Below the pieces are notes generated by a model. That model saw only the letters and a list, made by a program, of their open reading frames with translations, was not told where the DNA came from and made no database searches. Position numbers and translations under genes: made by a program. From a virus: a DNA stretch of 23,435 bases. This document shows positions 16,114 through 23,435 of the stretch, piece after piece. The stretch is from the IMG/VR virus record IMGVR_UViG_3300037011_000133, positions 1 through 23,435 of that record, one strand, 5' to 3'. Within the stretch, counting starts at the first letter, position 1, and each line of letters opens with the position of its first letter.

Positions 16114-18288
16114 TTAATCTCTTTTCTTGTCCAGAATAGCGTCCAGAGACTTATAAAGGTCAGCTGAGGAGACGGAAGCGTTCTTCAACTTTGATTCTTC
16201 ACTTACGCCGATTTCTCTAGTCTTTTCGCCTTCTTTCTCTACGTTGACAGTTCCCTTAGCAGGATTGTGGATGTATTTCTTATCGCTCTTTGCCTTAGGG
16301 TGCTTGAACCGAGTAGTTGGCTTTGAGCCATAGTTGATCTGAGTAGCCTTACCTCCGCCGGCTTCCTTGGAGACAGAAGTGGCGCCCTTTTCAAGACCCA
16401 TTCTTTCCATAATAGACTTTGAAAAGTCTAGTGAATATTCTTCGCTCATATTATCCTCGCTTTTTTCGAGATCTGATTCCTCTGATTTAGCTGCGCCACC
16501 TGTGCCAACGCCTTGCTTTAATGCAGCAAGAGCTTTTAGATTAACCTTTTTATTCGTTAGCGGATTATCTTCTTCACTTGGAGCAGCTTTATAAGCGCCC
16601 GGCATCTGAGCCAACATCCTGCGCTTAGCAGGATCAACCGACGATCCGCCGACAACAGCCTTAAGAATTTCTTCCATCCTGTCAGCGCCCATAGTCTTGA
16701 GTAAGTGACTGAGAATTTCCTCGTCGGCTGTCATGGACTTCTTAGCATTCTTCTCAGGCGGGATGGTATCATCATCCTCCATCTCGTCTTCGAATTCATC
16801 AGGAAGATTATCAGCCAAGTTATCAGATTTTTCAAGACCAAAATACTCCTCTATAATTTCGTTCGTTTCGTCGATGTCATAACCTTTTTCCATCAAGAAA
16901 TCACCCACTATTTCAATTGCTTTTTCAAGGTCGAAGTCATTTTGAGAAGCGTTCTTTAGTTCTTTTTCATGAGCAGCATTAGCAGGGATGCTTCTTTTTC
17001 TAGTTCTTCCTTCTTCAGGAGACGAAGAGATTTTCATCTTGTCTGTTTTTTTATCATATTCAGACTCTTTAAAATAAAGCTTTCTTCCTTTATCGTCTTT
17101 GCCCGCAGCATCGTCGTGCGCAATTGTTTTGGGATTTCTACTTTCTGATTCACTGTGCTGTCTGACACCGCCGCGGCCATTTTTTAAATCATAACCTTCG
17201 TTTCTACGCTTATAATCGCCCACATATTCAAAATCAGACTTTGAAAGGTCACCATCCTCTATTGAAGCCTTCTTTGTTCCTGTACCGGGCTCGTTAGGGC
17301 CAATGCCTGAAGGTTTGCCTTCATGTTTGATAGAATCGGGACGAGCTACTGCAGCATGACCTTCTCCGCCAATGGTGTCTTCGGAGCCATCCTGGAACTC
17401 TTCACCTGATTCGTTCTTTTTCTTGCCCTTGAGAAGTTCATCTAAAATCTCTTGAGCGTCGGGATGCCCCTTGAGAAGCGTTGCAACCGTCATTTCGTCA
17501 ATTGTGTAGGATCTTTCCAACTTAGGCTCCTTTGCCGCATCAGCACGGTCTTCTGCTTTCATTCTAGCGCCCTCAGCTTTCTTAGGCTTATACATAGGAT
17601 CAGTATGATCTCGTTCTTCTTTATCTTTTTGCTTCAAGCTTTCGGGATAGCCTTTAATGATCAATTCGGGCAGTACGGTTCTATTTTCAAAAGACTTATT
17701 CAAGAAAGAATCTACCGAGCGGCGCATGTCGGCCCGCACAGCACGAGCAGTTTCAGGATCGCCGCCCGGCATATCTATATTTTCTTGCTGCTTTTTATTT
17801 TTCCCTGACGTCTCAGCTCGTCGAATATATTCACTTTTAATATCATCCAAATCACCACCAGATGACCAGCCAACAGGTGCAGGATGTCTTTCGTCACGGT
17901 CTAGAGCTCGAGCAGCTTTAATCTTACTGTCTCTGGATGTTTTCTCTAGATCGAAGTCATCTTGAGATTTCTTAGCATATTTCGCTGCCGATCGGCGAGC
18001 AAAACCCGCTGATTGTGCATCGGCTGGGCCTGTTTCAGAATGAGCTTCAAATATATAGTCTTTAGCTTTCTTTTTAGACATGCCCTTTGTATCAGATTCA
18101 TCATTCTCTCTAGCGCCAGCTAAGCCTTCTCGTACTTTACCAACCTCTTCTCTTGACATATCCCGAATTCTTTTCTTAGGAGCTAATCCCGCATCGTGAT
18201 AATGCATACCCGACTGCGCAGCTCTCGTATCTTTCGATTCCGACTTTAGAAGTCCCATATTGGCCAGCACTGATTTACTATATTCCAT
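16114..18288 (-). CDS. Charged repeat protein C, largest member of the module family (function unknown)
   Basis: This 724-residue protein begins MEYSKSVLANMGLLKSE and is almost entirely charged and probably disordered, with an acidic run at about 491-509 (LPDEFEDEMEDDDT). It has one full IPANAAHEKELKNAS module (411-448) and one diverged copy (672-705, ending SEESKLKNAS). At least a dozen hydrophobic-x-Lys-small motifs are scattered along it, including DLEKTS (113), FLNKSF (195), LLKGHP (271), DLSKSD (347), DLEKAI (453), GLEKSD (484), DLEKSE (606), DFSKSI (621) and DLYKSL (710), often paired around short amphipathic helices. ATG 18288 has GGGAG seven bases upstream, overlapping the end of the neck gene. 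Encoded between neck and tail genes, it may be a virion-internal, scaffold-like or assembly protein. This is inference only. Confidence 0.78.
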   Translation of the reverse strand: MEYSKSVLANMGLLKSESKDTRAAQSGMHYHDAGLAPKKRIRDMSREEVGKVREGLAGARENDESDTKGMSKKKAKDYIFEAHSETGPADAQSAGFARRSAAKYAKKSQDDFDLEKTSRDSKIKAARALDRDERHPAPVGWSSGGDLDDIKSEYIRRAETSGKNKKQQENIDMPGGDPETARAVRADMRRSVDSFLNKSFENRTVLPELIIKGYPESLKQKDKEERDHTDPMYKPKKAEGARMKAEDRADAAKEPKLERSYTIDEMTVATLLKGHPDAQEILDELLKGKKKNESGEEFQDGSEDTIGGEGHAAVARPDSIKHEGKPSGIGPNEPGTGTKKASIEDGDLSKSDFEYVGDYKRRNEGYDLKNGRGGVRQHSESESRNPKTIAHDDAAGKDDKGRKLYFKESEYDKKTDKMKISSSPEEGRTRKRSIPANAAHEKELKNASQNDFDLEKAIEIVGDFLMEKGYDIDETNEIIEEYFGLEKSDNLADNLPDEFEDEMEDDDTIPPEKNAKKSMTADEEILSHLLKTMGADRMEEILKAVVGGSSVDPAKRRMLAQMPGAYKAAPSEEDNPLTNKKVNLKALAALKQGVGTGGAAKSEESDLEKSEDNMSEEYSLDFSKSIMERMGLEKGATSVSKEAGGGKATQINYGSKPTTRFKHPKAKSDKKYIHNPAKGTVNVEKEGEKTREIGVSEESKLKNASVSSADLYKSLDAILDKKRD
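16174..16275 (-). repeat. Diverged module copy at the C-terminus of protein C
   Basis: Residues 672-705 of protein C: YIHNPAKGTVNVEKEG, a linker, then IGVSEESKLKNAS and the helix ADLYKSLDAILDKK. The strand and the KLKNAS end align with the other copies while PANAAHEKE is replaced. Confidence 0.65.
16945..17058 (-). repeat. IPANAAHEKELKNAS module in the middle of protein C
   Basis: Residues 411-448 of protein C: YDKKTDKMKISSS, a basic linker, then SIPANAAHEKELKNAS, followed by the helix FDLEKAIEIVGDFLMEKG. The core plus-strand DNA tctttttcatgagcagcatt is shared exactly with copy 1 of protein B. Confidence 0.8.
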
Positions 18289-18299
18289 CTTAATTCTCC

Positions 18300-19079
18300 C
18301 TATCCGAAGAGGTAGCTATCCGGTATTTCAAGTTTTGCGGTGAATAAGCGGGGTAGATCTTCAAATGCCTGAACTCCACCTGTAGCAGGAGACTTTCCAG
18401 CCACTGTTCCGCGGATTTCATGAGCCGCCGTTATTACAATGTAGCTCGGGAAGAAGGTGTAGAGAGCACTAAATCCCTTACCAGATGGAGGCCTGCATTT
18501 TCCTTCAGTCCATACTAATTGACCATCTGCATTTGAATCTACATCTCTGTCTTCAACATTGAGGTTCGTACAATCATACGATTTACCATCAACGTCGAGC
18601 ACCTGCATTAGTTCCACAATGGGAAACGTAAAGTTGTATGTTTCTATCGCAGGATCGAACACTTTAGCTTCCGACCTGAAAGTGACCGACTCCTTGAACA
18701 CCATACGATCCCGAATGTTGACTTTATAGGCGGGCTCACATGTTAAATTAACGAAAATATTTGATAAAACACCAGGTTGAGCCACTCTGTATGTTAATGT
18801 CTGCTCTTCTCTTCTATTCGAAGAAGGCACCGCTCTTATTTCATTCGTGAATACATAAGTCCAGCCAGTTCCGTTGCAGAGTCCACACGCCAACTGTCTA
18901 AACTTTAAATCGGTTTGCTGAGGTGATAATGTGCATGGGCACACTAACGCCTGCCACCAATCAAATCTTGAACCGTACTGCTGTATGAGCCCTATCGCCG
19001 CCCGAGTATTGTAGTCAATCTTTATAGGATTGAAATGTACCCGGGCTGCTCCCTTGGCAGTGCTACGGTTGAGAGCCAT
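18300..19079 (-). CDS. Probable neck / head-closure protein with CxC...CxxC motif
   Basis: The 259-residue protein follows the head-tail connector gene with a TAATG overlap and is therefore probably a second neck component. Its N-terminal part has four cysteines, C47-x-C49 and C65-x-x-C68 within CGLCNGTGW, an arrangement suited to one zinc ion. The rest is beta-rich (TLTYRVAQPGVLSNIFVNLT; YIVITAAHEIRGTV), like head-closure barrels. Head-closure proteins form a ring below the connector and bind the tail terminator. The role is inferred from order and fold pattern; the cysteine motif is seen directly. An alternative is a minor virion protein unrelated to closure. Confidence 0.55.
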   Translation of the reverse strand: MALNRSTAKGAARVHFNPIKIDYNTRAAIGLIQQYGSRFDWWQALVCPCTLSPQQTDLKFRQLACGLCNGTGWTYVFTNEIRAVPSSNRREEQTLTYRVAQPGVLSNIFVNLTCEPAYKVNIRDRMVFKESVTFRSEAKVFDPAIETYNFTFPIVELMQVLDVDGKSYDCTNLNVEDRDVDSNADGQLVWTEGKCRPPSGKGFSALYTFFPSYIVITAAHEIRGTVAGKSPATGGVQAFEDLPRLFTAKLEIPDSYLFG

Positions 19080-19828
19080 TATGCAGCTACCAGAGTCAAT
19101 CCATAGTAGTATTGTCTAAGCGTCTTAACTACTTCTGACATTTCTCTTTCCATTTGTCTGATTCTGCCTCCGTATGCAGCGTTTTCAGCCGACGCCGTAG
19201 TGCTAACCGACTGGGAAAGTCCATCGATTCCGATAGAATAGCCAGCTAACGCGGCCTGACCACCGAGAGCAATTTCACCAAGAACATTAAGAACTCCAGT
19301 CGTAGCATTCATTGCTATAAGTTGCACTAGCAAATCTGGAGCATCTTCATTTTCACCAATACCTGCAGTATACGAAACCCTCAGAATTTGAGGGATGTAA
19401 ATCGAGCTAGCCATTAAGGGCATAAATAGCAGCATTTGATTGCCGATGTCTGCACTTGCTAATGTTCCGTAATAAGGAATGAGCGTTACTTGAGCCGATT
19501 TCTTTTTTAATTGAATCCATTCCCGAGGAATAGAAATAATTGATGTAATAACATTTAGCTCCATTGCAGTAACTTCGACAGCAGGACGAGTGTTCAATTG
19601 AACGTATCCGTATCCGCTCATCCACTCTTCGACTCGATAGTCATATGTCTCGTTCTCAATAACCTTAGGACGTATCGAAATGTTCAATAACAGCTCTGCT
19701 CTACTTATTGCAGAATCAATGTAGAACTGAATGGCTTCATCGGTAAGCTTGTCGTCGTCAAATTCGATCGGAATACGCCACAACCAGATTTCCTTTAACC
19801 AGTCTGGCGTAATATCTTTAATTTTCAT
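19079..19828 (-). CDS. Head-tail connector (adaptor) protein, gp6/gp15-like
   Basis: The 249-residue protein has the helical start typical of the HK97 gp6/SPP1 gp15 adaptor family: LTDEAIQFYIDSAISRAELL (28-47), then a strand with VIENETYDYRVEEWM and NTRPAVEVTAMELNV. A long hydrophobic and glycine-rich section (about 170-205) and a C-terminal helix (RIRQMEREMSEVVKTLRQYY) extend it beyond the smallest family members. Adaptors form a twelve-subunit ring under the portal. ATG 19828 is preceded by GGGAG. The stop overlaps the next start (TAATG), coupling it to the neck protein. The position before the neck, terminator and sheath genes agrees. Confidence 0.7.
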   Translation of the reverse strand: MKIKDITPDWLKEIWLWRIPIEFDDDKLTDEAIQFYIDSAISRAELLLNISIRPKVIENETYDYRVEEWMSGYGYVQLNTRPAVEVTAMELNVITSIISIPREWIQLKKKSAQVTLIPYYGTLASADIGNQMLLFMPLMASSIYIPQILRVSYTAGIGENEDAPDLLVQLIAMNATTGVLNVLGEIALGGQAALAGYSIGIDGLSQSVSTTASAENAAYGGRIRQMEREMSEVVKTLRQYYYGLTLVAA

Positions 19829-19872
19829 TTATTTAGTGCTCCCTAGACTTAATTGCAATACTTATTTTTCGT

Positions 19873-20259
19873 TTAGTTTCTATCGTACGTTGATTTAGAT
19901 TTATGAATTTCCATAGTACGCTCCAGCACATCTATTCGAATAGTGTTAACCCGTTGACGCTCTTCTAAAACTGCTGTTTTTTCAGCCATCGAAGTAAAAT
20001 TTGGACGGCCTGCCTGCACTAATTCTGCAATCGTTACTCGTCTGTCAAGATTTCCAAGTTGTGTCAGCATGTAAAAAATCACAGCTAAAGCCGGAAAAAC
20101 AGCAATTTGAGAGATTTTATAAATTACGTCCCACGGAATACCGTTACTCTTCTTAGTAGCTTCTGCTTCTTGCGTTAATCGTCTGTCTTCAGAAAGAGCT
20201 TCGCGAAGTATACGTACGAGTTCTTCATTAGTAGCGACATCGTTAATTAAATTGTTCAC
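19873..20259 (-). CDS. Small single-pass membrane protein with C-terminal coiled coil
   Basis: This 128-residue protein has a charged helical N-terminus (EELVRILREALSEDRRL), one clear membrane segment at about 46-68 (VIYKISQIAVFPALAVIFYM) and a C-terminal heptad-like helix (AVLEERQRVNTIRIDVLERTMEI, 96-118; coiled-coil spacing). GTG at 20259 is the start, behind AAGGACGGA. The layout recalls XhlA-type or holin/spanin-associated phage membrane proteins, but no family motif fixes this and no endolysin gene is nearby. It could instead help anchor assembly at the membrane or alter the host envelope. It is placed alone between the fibre-like gene and the neck genes, with 68- and 44-base gaps. Confidence 0.62.
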   Translation of the reverse strand: MNNLINDVATNEELVRILREALSEDRRLTQEAEATKKSNGIPWDVIYKISQIAVFPALAVIFYMLTQLGNLDRRVTIAELVQAGRPNFTSMAEKTAVLEERQRVNTIRIDVLERTMEIHKSKSTYDRN

Positions 20260-20327
20260 TTATAATTATCCGTCCTTTTATCGTTATCGTCTTCCTCTAA
20301 TTTTAAATTAAGTATAAAACAAACTCC
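20260..20327 (-). promoter_or_regulatory. AT-rich 68-base leader with possible -10 element
   Basis: This gap between the mosaic fibre gene and the membrane protein gene contains TATACT on the coding strand (20316-20311), a five-of-six match to a bacterial -10 box, but no good -35 hexamer at 16-18 bases. No terminator hairpin is seen. A phage-specific promoter cannot be excluded. Confidence 0.2.
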
Positions 20328-23300
20328 TTAACGAAACCACCCGCGGAATCTTATTGCTCGCACCCTATGCAGTGCGCTTTGCGTATATACGACAACTAAA
20401 TATGGCCTTTTGTTAGTCGTACCCTCAATCGACGTAAAAATCCGATTAGTATCTGCAACTCCGTCTTGCATCCCAGATATTGAAACATACAGCGGCGAAG
20501 CGTTTGCGTATGCCCATGCAGTCATCGCAGTAACATCGAAGCTAACCCACCCAGGAATCTTCCCAACTTCAGTAAAAGACTCGTAAGCTTGCATAACATT
20601 GTCGAAAGTTGCCCAAGTGACTGTTGATATATTTTGCGGGCTAGACCGCTGAGCAAACAGCCGCATAGGATCTGTACCAGCAAAGCCGTCTACAGACTCC
20701 ATATACTTATATAAAGTCGCCGATACAATAGTCGCGTTGTTTGGCAACCCAAGCACAATGTTGTCAAGTATACGATTAGCAACAGTATAATGTGGCCACT
20801 GATAAACCTCTGTATAAATATTGCTTGAATAATTTGTAAACGGAGATCCACTGTTAATAAACGTATCTTGAATAGCCGAGATGCTAACCGTCACGAGTAC
20901 GCTATCATCAGCAACGTACAAAGTCAATGCCTTCGTACCAGTGTTCGCGCTATTATCTGTTGCCGTCACAGTGATAGGATACGTCCCAATCACAGTAGGC
21001 GTTCCAGAAATTACACCGCTCTGTGAAAAGTTTAACCCAGAAGGTAACACGCCTGAAATAATCGCCCACGTGTACGGAGAGGGTATTCCGCCGGTCGCCG
21101 TTAACGTCTGAAAATATGCTGTGCCCTTTGTTCCGCTAGGGAGCGAAGTCGTTGTTACATATACCGGAGCCGTAGCGCTATAGACGAACACAACCCAATC
21201 GGCCGCACCAGCAGGACGGTTAAATGTTCTAGTAGCCGGACCCGTAGTTACTGTCCCGGTTGTAGTAACTCCCGTCACGGGATCAAAATATTTGACTGAG
21301 TACGAACCGGCTCCAAGCGTGATATTAACAGATGCTCCAGAGAGAACATATCCTAAGTACTGCGATCCTATTTTCGCTAGAAGAGAGTTCGTTGTATTTG
21401 TACTGATGAGCGAATGCTGCGGAGACATGTCCCAAAACTGCACCGCATTGTTGGCAAGGAACTGTGGTATATACCCATAATAAGTGGCTTTAGCCATTTG
21501 CAACCCGCCGCCATATCCGCCAAACGACCACCAATCGCTAGAAAATCCTCCCCATCCAAATGCCCCACCAGTAAGCGAGTACCATGCCGCCTTGCGTAAA
21601 TCGTCAGCGGAGCCATGCTGCAGAATAGAACCATCCGGATCAAGCATTGCCGGATAACCTTTACCAACTATAGAAGCAACCTTAGTCTTTACATCGGCTG
21701 GAGATGCCCCAATATGTGAAACCCATCCTCCTGTAGAAGACGGCATAGTACATCCTCCAGAGCCCTCATAACAAGTATTGATCGTTACGGGCTTGCTCGT
21801 CTTCGTAATCATGTAATTTCGAACAGCAGTAGCCCACGTAGGACAGGTTGAAGTAGTAAATTCGTTACCTACTTCATAAAAAACATTATTATATCCATCT
21901 ATTTCCGCTATTAATTTATCGATCAATCGCTTCTGATAATATCCTATGCCTGTGCTAGCAGTAAATGCTGCTGTATTGCAAAATTCATTTGAATCTGCGG
22001 CGTCTCCATCAGAGTTCGTATCAACGTTCCCATAGAAACTCGTCGTTTGGTTAGCAAGATTCCAGTCAGAATTAGACCAACGATAGGCCGCCGGATTAGA
22101 ATCTGTGATACCATATCCATCAAACACCGACAGATGCATAAAGATACCCTGCCCTGCCGCATTCTCTACGTCGCTTCTAAGATTCGTCCAATAAGTATCG
22201 TCCCATTGGTTCATATTCGCCTTGTCTCCTTGATACAAAAACGGAGTGTGCGAAGTTAACCCATCAGAAGACGGCGGCGAAGTAGTTGCTGTATACCTGT
22301 ACTGAGATACCAACGCACGCATATAGTTTAGGCCATAAGGACCTATAGCATCGGCAATTTGCTTCAAAGTATACGCATCAGAAGTCCCAGTATGACCAGC
22401 CGATTGATCACAATATCCGATCAGAAACTTCGGAGTACCAGAGGCATCCGTAAAGTATCGACCGTTGATAACAGACATGTTTCCTGCAGCAAATACAATA
22501 ATTGACAACGCTTGGTCGTCTATAACTGATAAAGCATCTGTAACGCGCACAGTAAAGTTGAACATACCGAGAGTAGTAGTCGTACCCGTAATAACACCGG
22601 CAGACGACAAGCTCAATCCAGTCGGAAGCGAACCAGAAGGTTTAGAAAATGTATACGGCTCCTTACCTCCAGTAGCATAGACCGTCTGTGAATAGGGCGC
22701 AGACAATGCACCGCCGGGAAGAGTGGACGTCGTGATTGCTAGCGGAACCGGGTCAGATACAATTGTATATTGCCAAATATCTGTGGACATAATGTTCCCA
22801 GCACTATCGCGGAATCCAGAAGTAGACACATTCACGACTTGACCGTAAGACCAATCTGAGCTCTTCGTAAATGTCACTGAAACGTCGTTTGTCCCGTTAC
22901 CAGTACATATCAAACCAGCAGAGCAAGTGTAATCCGCTCCCTCAATATTCACAACGCCATTAGAAGTAAGTACATCAACCCCGTCTTGAACGTGGAAGCT
23001 GATTGTCCGATTAGTCTTGGCAACACCTACCGAAGACTTTGTGGGAGACCATTGAGAAGAGTACGGACGAGATGTATCGTCAGCGCCACCACCTATCGGC
23101 GTCGTGCTGATGATGGCGTGATCCATGTAGAAGAAGTCTGATTGATCCTTTGTTTCACCATGCCCTCCCCATATAGGGAGCAGGTTGGACAGCCAAAAGT
23201 TTCTCGTTCCCCAGTTGCTTTCTGCACCACCGCCGTTTTTCCTAAGTTCTACGTCCGTGTACTCAAATTGCAGTACGTCGTTTATCCACGCTCTTGCGAT

Positions 23301-23435
23301 ACCATTTGCGGAACCGGAAGTATTCAGTTTCACATACCATGATAATTTGTACCAAACACCATCCACCATGCCGATTGCGCCGGGTTGATTGGGATATAAG
23401 TTCCTCTGCGGCAGACCGGATGAGTTCGGTTGTAG
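20328..23435 (-). CDS. Mosaic adhesin/glycosidase-like fibre protein (5' end beyond the window)
   Basis: The frame is open to the right edge, so the N-terminus is missing; numbering here is from the internal Met at 23369, with 22 more visible residues before it. Domains in order: concanavalin-like lectin/lyase fold (to about 90; WYKLSWYVKLNTSG, ARAWINDVLQF), a Big_5-like Ig domain (about 110-205), a putative Ig He_PIG domain (209-293), a clan GH-A-type barrel resembling DUF4038/GH140 (297-640) with NVFYEVGNEF holding the expected acid/base E503, a collagen-binding-2-like strand domain (670-733), a second He_PIG domain (736-820) and a DNRLRE/CBM96-like domain (824-996; AIQDTFINSGSPFTNY). The end is basic (RVRAIRFRGWFR). 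Where the catalytic nucleophile Glu is expected there is AMLDPDGS (D577). Probably a surface-binding virion protein; activity is uncertain. The DNA looks richer in G+C than the tail genes. Confidence 0.8.
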   Translation of the reverse strand, partial: LQPNSSGLPQRNLYPNQPGAIGMVDGVWYKLSWYVKLNTSGSANGIARAWINDVLQFEYTDVELRKNGGGAESNWGTRNFWLSNLLPIWGGHGETKDQSDFFYMDHAIISTTPIGGGADDTSRPYSSQWSPTKSSVGVAKTNRTISFHVQDGVDVLTSNGVVNIEGADYTCSAGLICTGNGTNDVSVTFTKSSDWSYGQVVNVSTSGFRDSAGNIMSTDIWQYTIVSDPVPLAITTSTLPGGALSAPYSQTVYATGGKEPYTFSKPSGSLPTGLSLSSAGVITGTTTTLGMFNFTVRVTDALSVIDDQALSIIVFAAGNMSVINGRYFTDASGTPKFLIGYCDQSAGHTGTSDAYTLKQIADAIGPYGLNYMRALVSQYRYTATTSPPSSDGLTSHTPFLYQGDKANMNQWDDTYWTNLRSDVENAAGQGIFMHLSVFDGYGITDSNPAAYRWSNSDWNLANQTTSFYGNVDTNSDGDAADSNEFCNTAAFTASTGIGYYQKRLIDKLIAEIDGYNNVFYEVGNEFTTSTCPTWATAVRNYMITKTSKPVTINTCYEGSGGCTMPSSTGGWVSHIGASPADVKTKVASIVGKGYPAMLDPDGSILQHGSADDLRKAAWYSLTGGAFGWGGFSSDWWSFGGYGGGLQMAKATYYGYIPQFLANNAVQFWDMSPQHSLISTNTTNSLLAKIGSQYLGYVLSGASVNITLGAGSYSVKYFDPVTGVTTTGTVTTGPATRTFNRPAGAADWVVFVYSATAPVYVTTTSLPSGTKGTAYFQTLTATGGIPSPYTWAIISGVLPSGLNFSQSGVISGTPTVIGTYPITVTATDNSANTGTKALTLYVADDSVLVTVSISAIQDTFINSGSPFTNYSSNIYTEVYQWPHYTVANRILDNIVLGLPNNATIVSATLYKYMESVDGFAGTDPMRLFAQRSSPQNISTVTWATFDNVMQAYESFTEVGKIPGWVSFDVTAMTAWAYANASPLYVSISGMQDGVADTNRIFTSIEGTTNKRPYLVVVYTQSALHRVRAIRFRGWFR

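Noticed and set aside
13210-18288. Possibility that proteins A, B and C are one gene broken by frameshifts or the endonuclease
   Set aside because: Each has its own initiation region and a similar N-terminal KS motif, and each ends at a clean stop adjoining the next start, which fits tandem paralogs better than a broken gene.
20260-20330. Rho-independent terminator after the fibre-like gene
   Set aside because: The AT-rich near-palindrome has no GC-rich stem and no T-run following on the coding strand.

Overview
This window is the neck, tail and baseplate part of the late structural region of a contractile-tailed bacteriophage (myovirus morphology) or closely related prophage. Every supported gene lies on the minus strand, so transcription runs from the right edge to the left edge. 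Genes are packed tightly: several stop/start pairs overlap as TAATG, and the largest gap is 73 bases. Start sites carry ordinary AGGAG-type ribosome binding sites, with some GTG and possibly TTG starts, so the host is a bacterium. The DNA looks AT-rich by eye. The sequence does not identify the host. No integrase, tRNA, CRISPR array or insertion sequence is visible.

Layout in transcription order (right to left). (1) 20328-23435: a large mosaic protein, open at the window edge, with a lectin-like N-terminus, Ig-like domains, a glycoside-hydrolase-like barrel and a C-terminal carbohydrate-binding-type domain. It is probably a virion adhesin or depolymerase-like fibre. (2) 19873-20259: a small one-pass membrane protein. 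(3) 18300-19828: two neck genes, a gp6-like head-tail connector and a protein with a CxC/CxxC metal-site signature. (4) 13210-18288: three charged, probably disordered proteins sharing short repeated modules, interrupted by a GIY-YIG homing endonuclease gene (14495-15082). (5) 12572-13210: a probable tail terminator/completion protein. (6) 10181-12498: tail sheath and tail tube, each with a strong ribosome binding site. (7) 9444-10161: a two-frame tail assembly chaperone, whose second half seems to be reached by +1 frameshifting. (8) 7751-9454: tape measure. (9) 116-7751: hub, spike, a LysM plus gp25-like fusion protein, and a baseplate J protein. (10) 1-98: the start of one more gene running off the left edge.

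The sheath, tube, chaperone, tape measure, hub, spike, wedge and J genes appear in canonical myophage assembly order and together would build a complete contractile tail; from the 567-residue tape measure the tail should be about 85 nm long. The least explained part is the block of three charged proteins. They share a roughly 35-45 residue module ending in IPANAAHEKELKNAS and many copies of a hydrophobic-x-Lys-small motif next to short amphipathic helices. Their position between neck and tail genes suggests virion-associated or assembly proteins, possibly processed by a prohead-type protease, but no known function is recognised.
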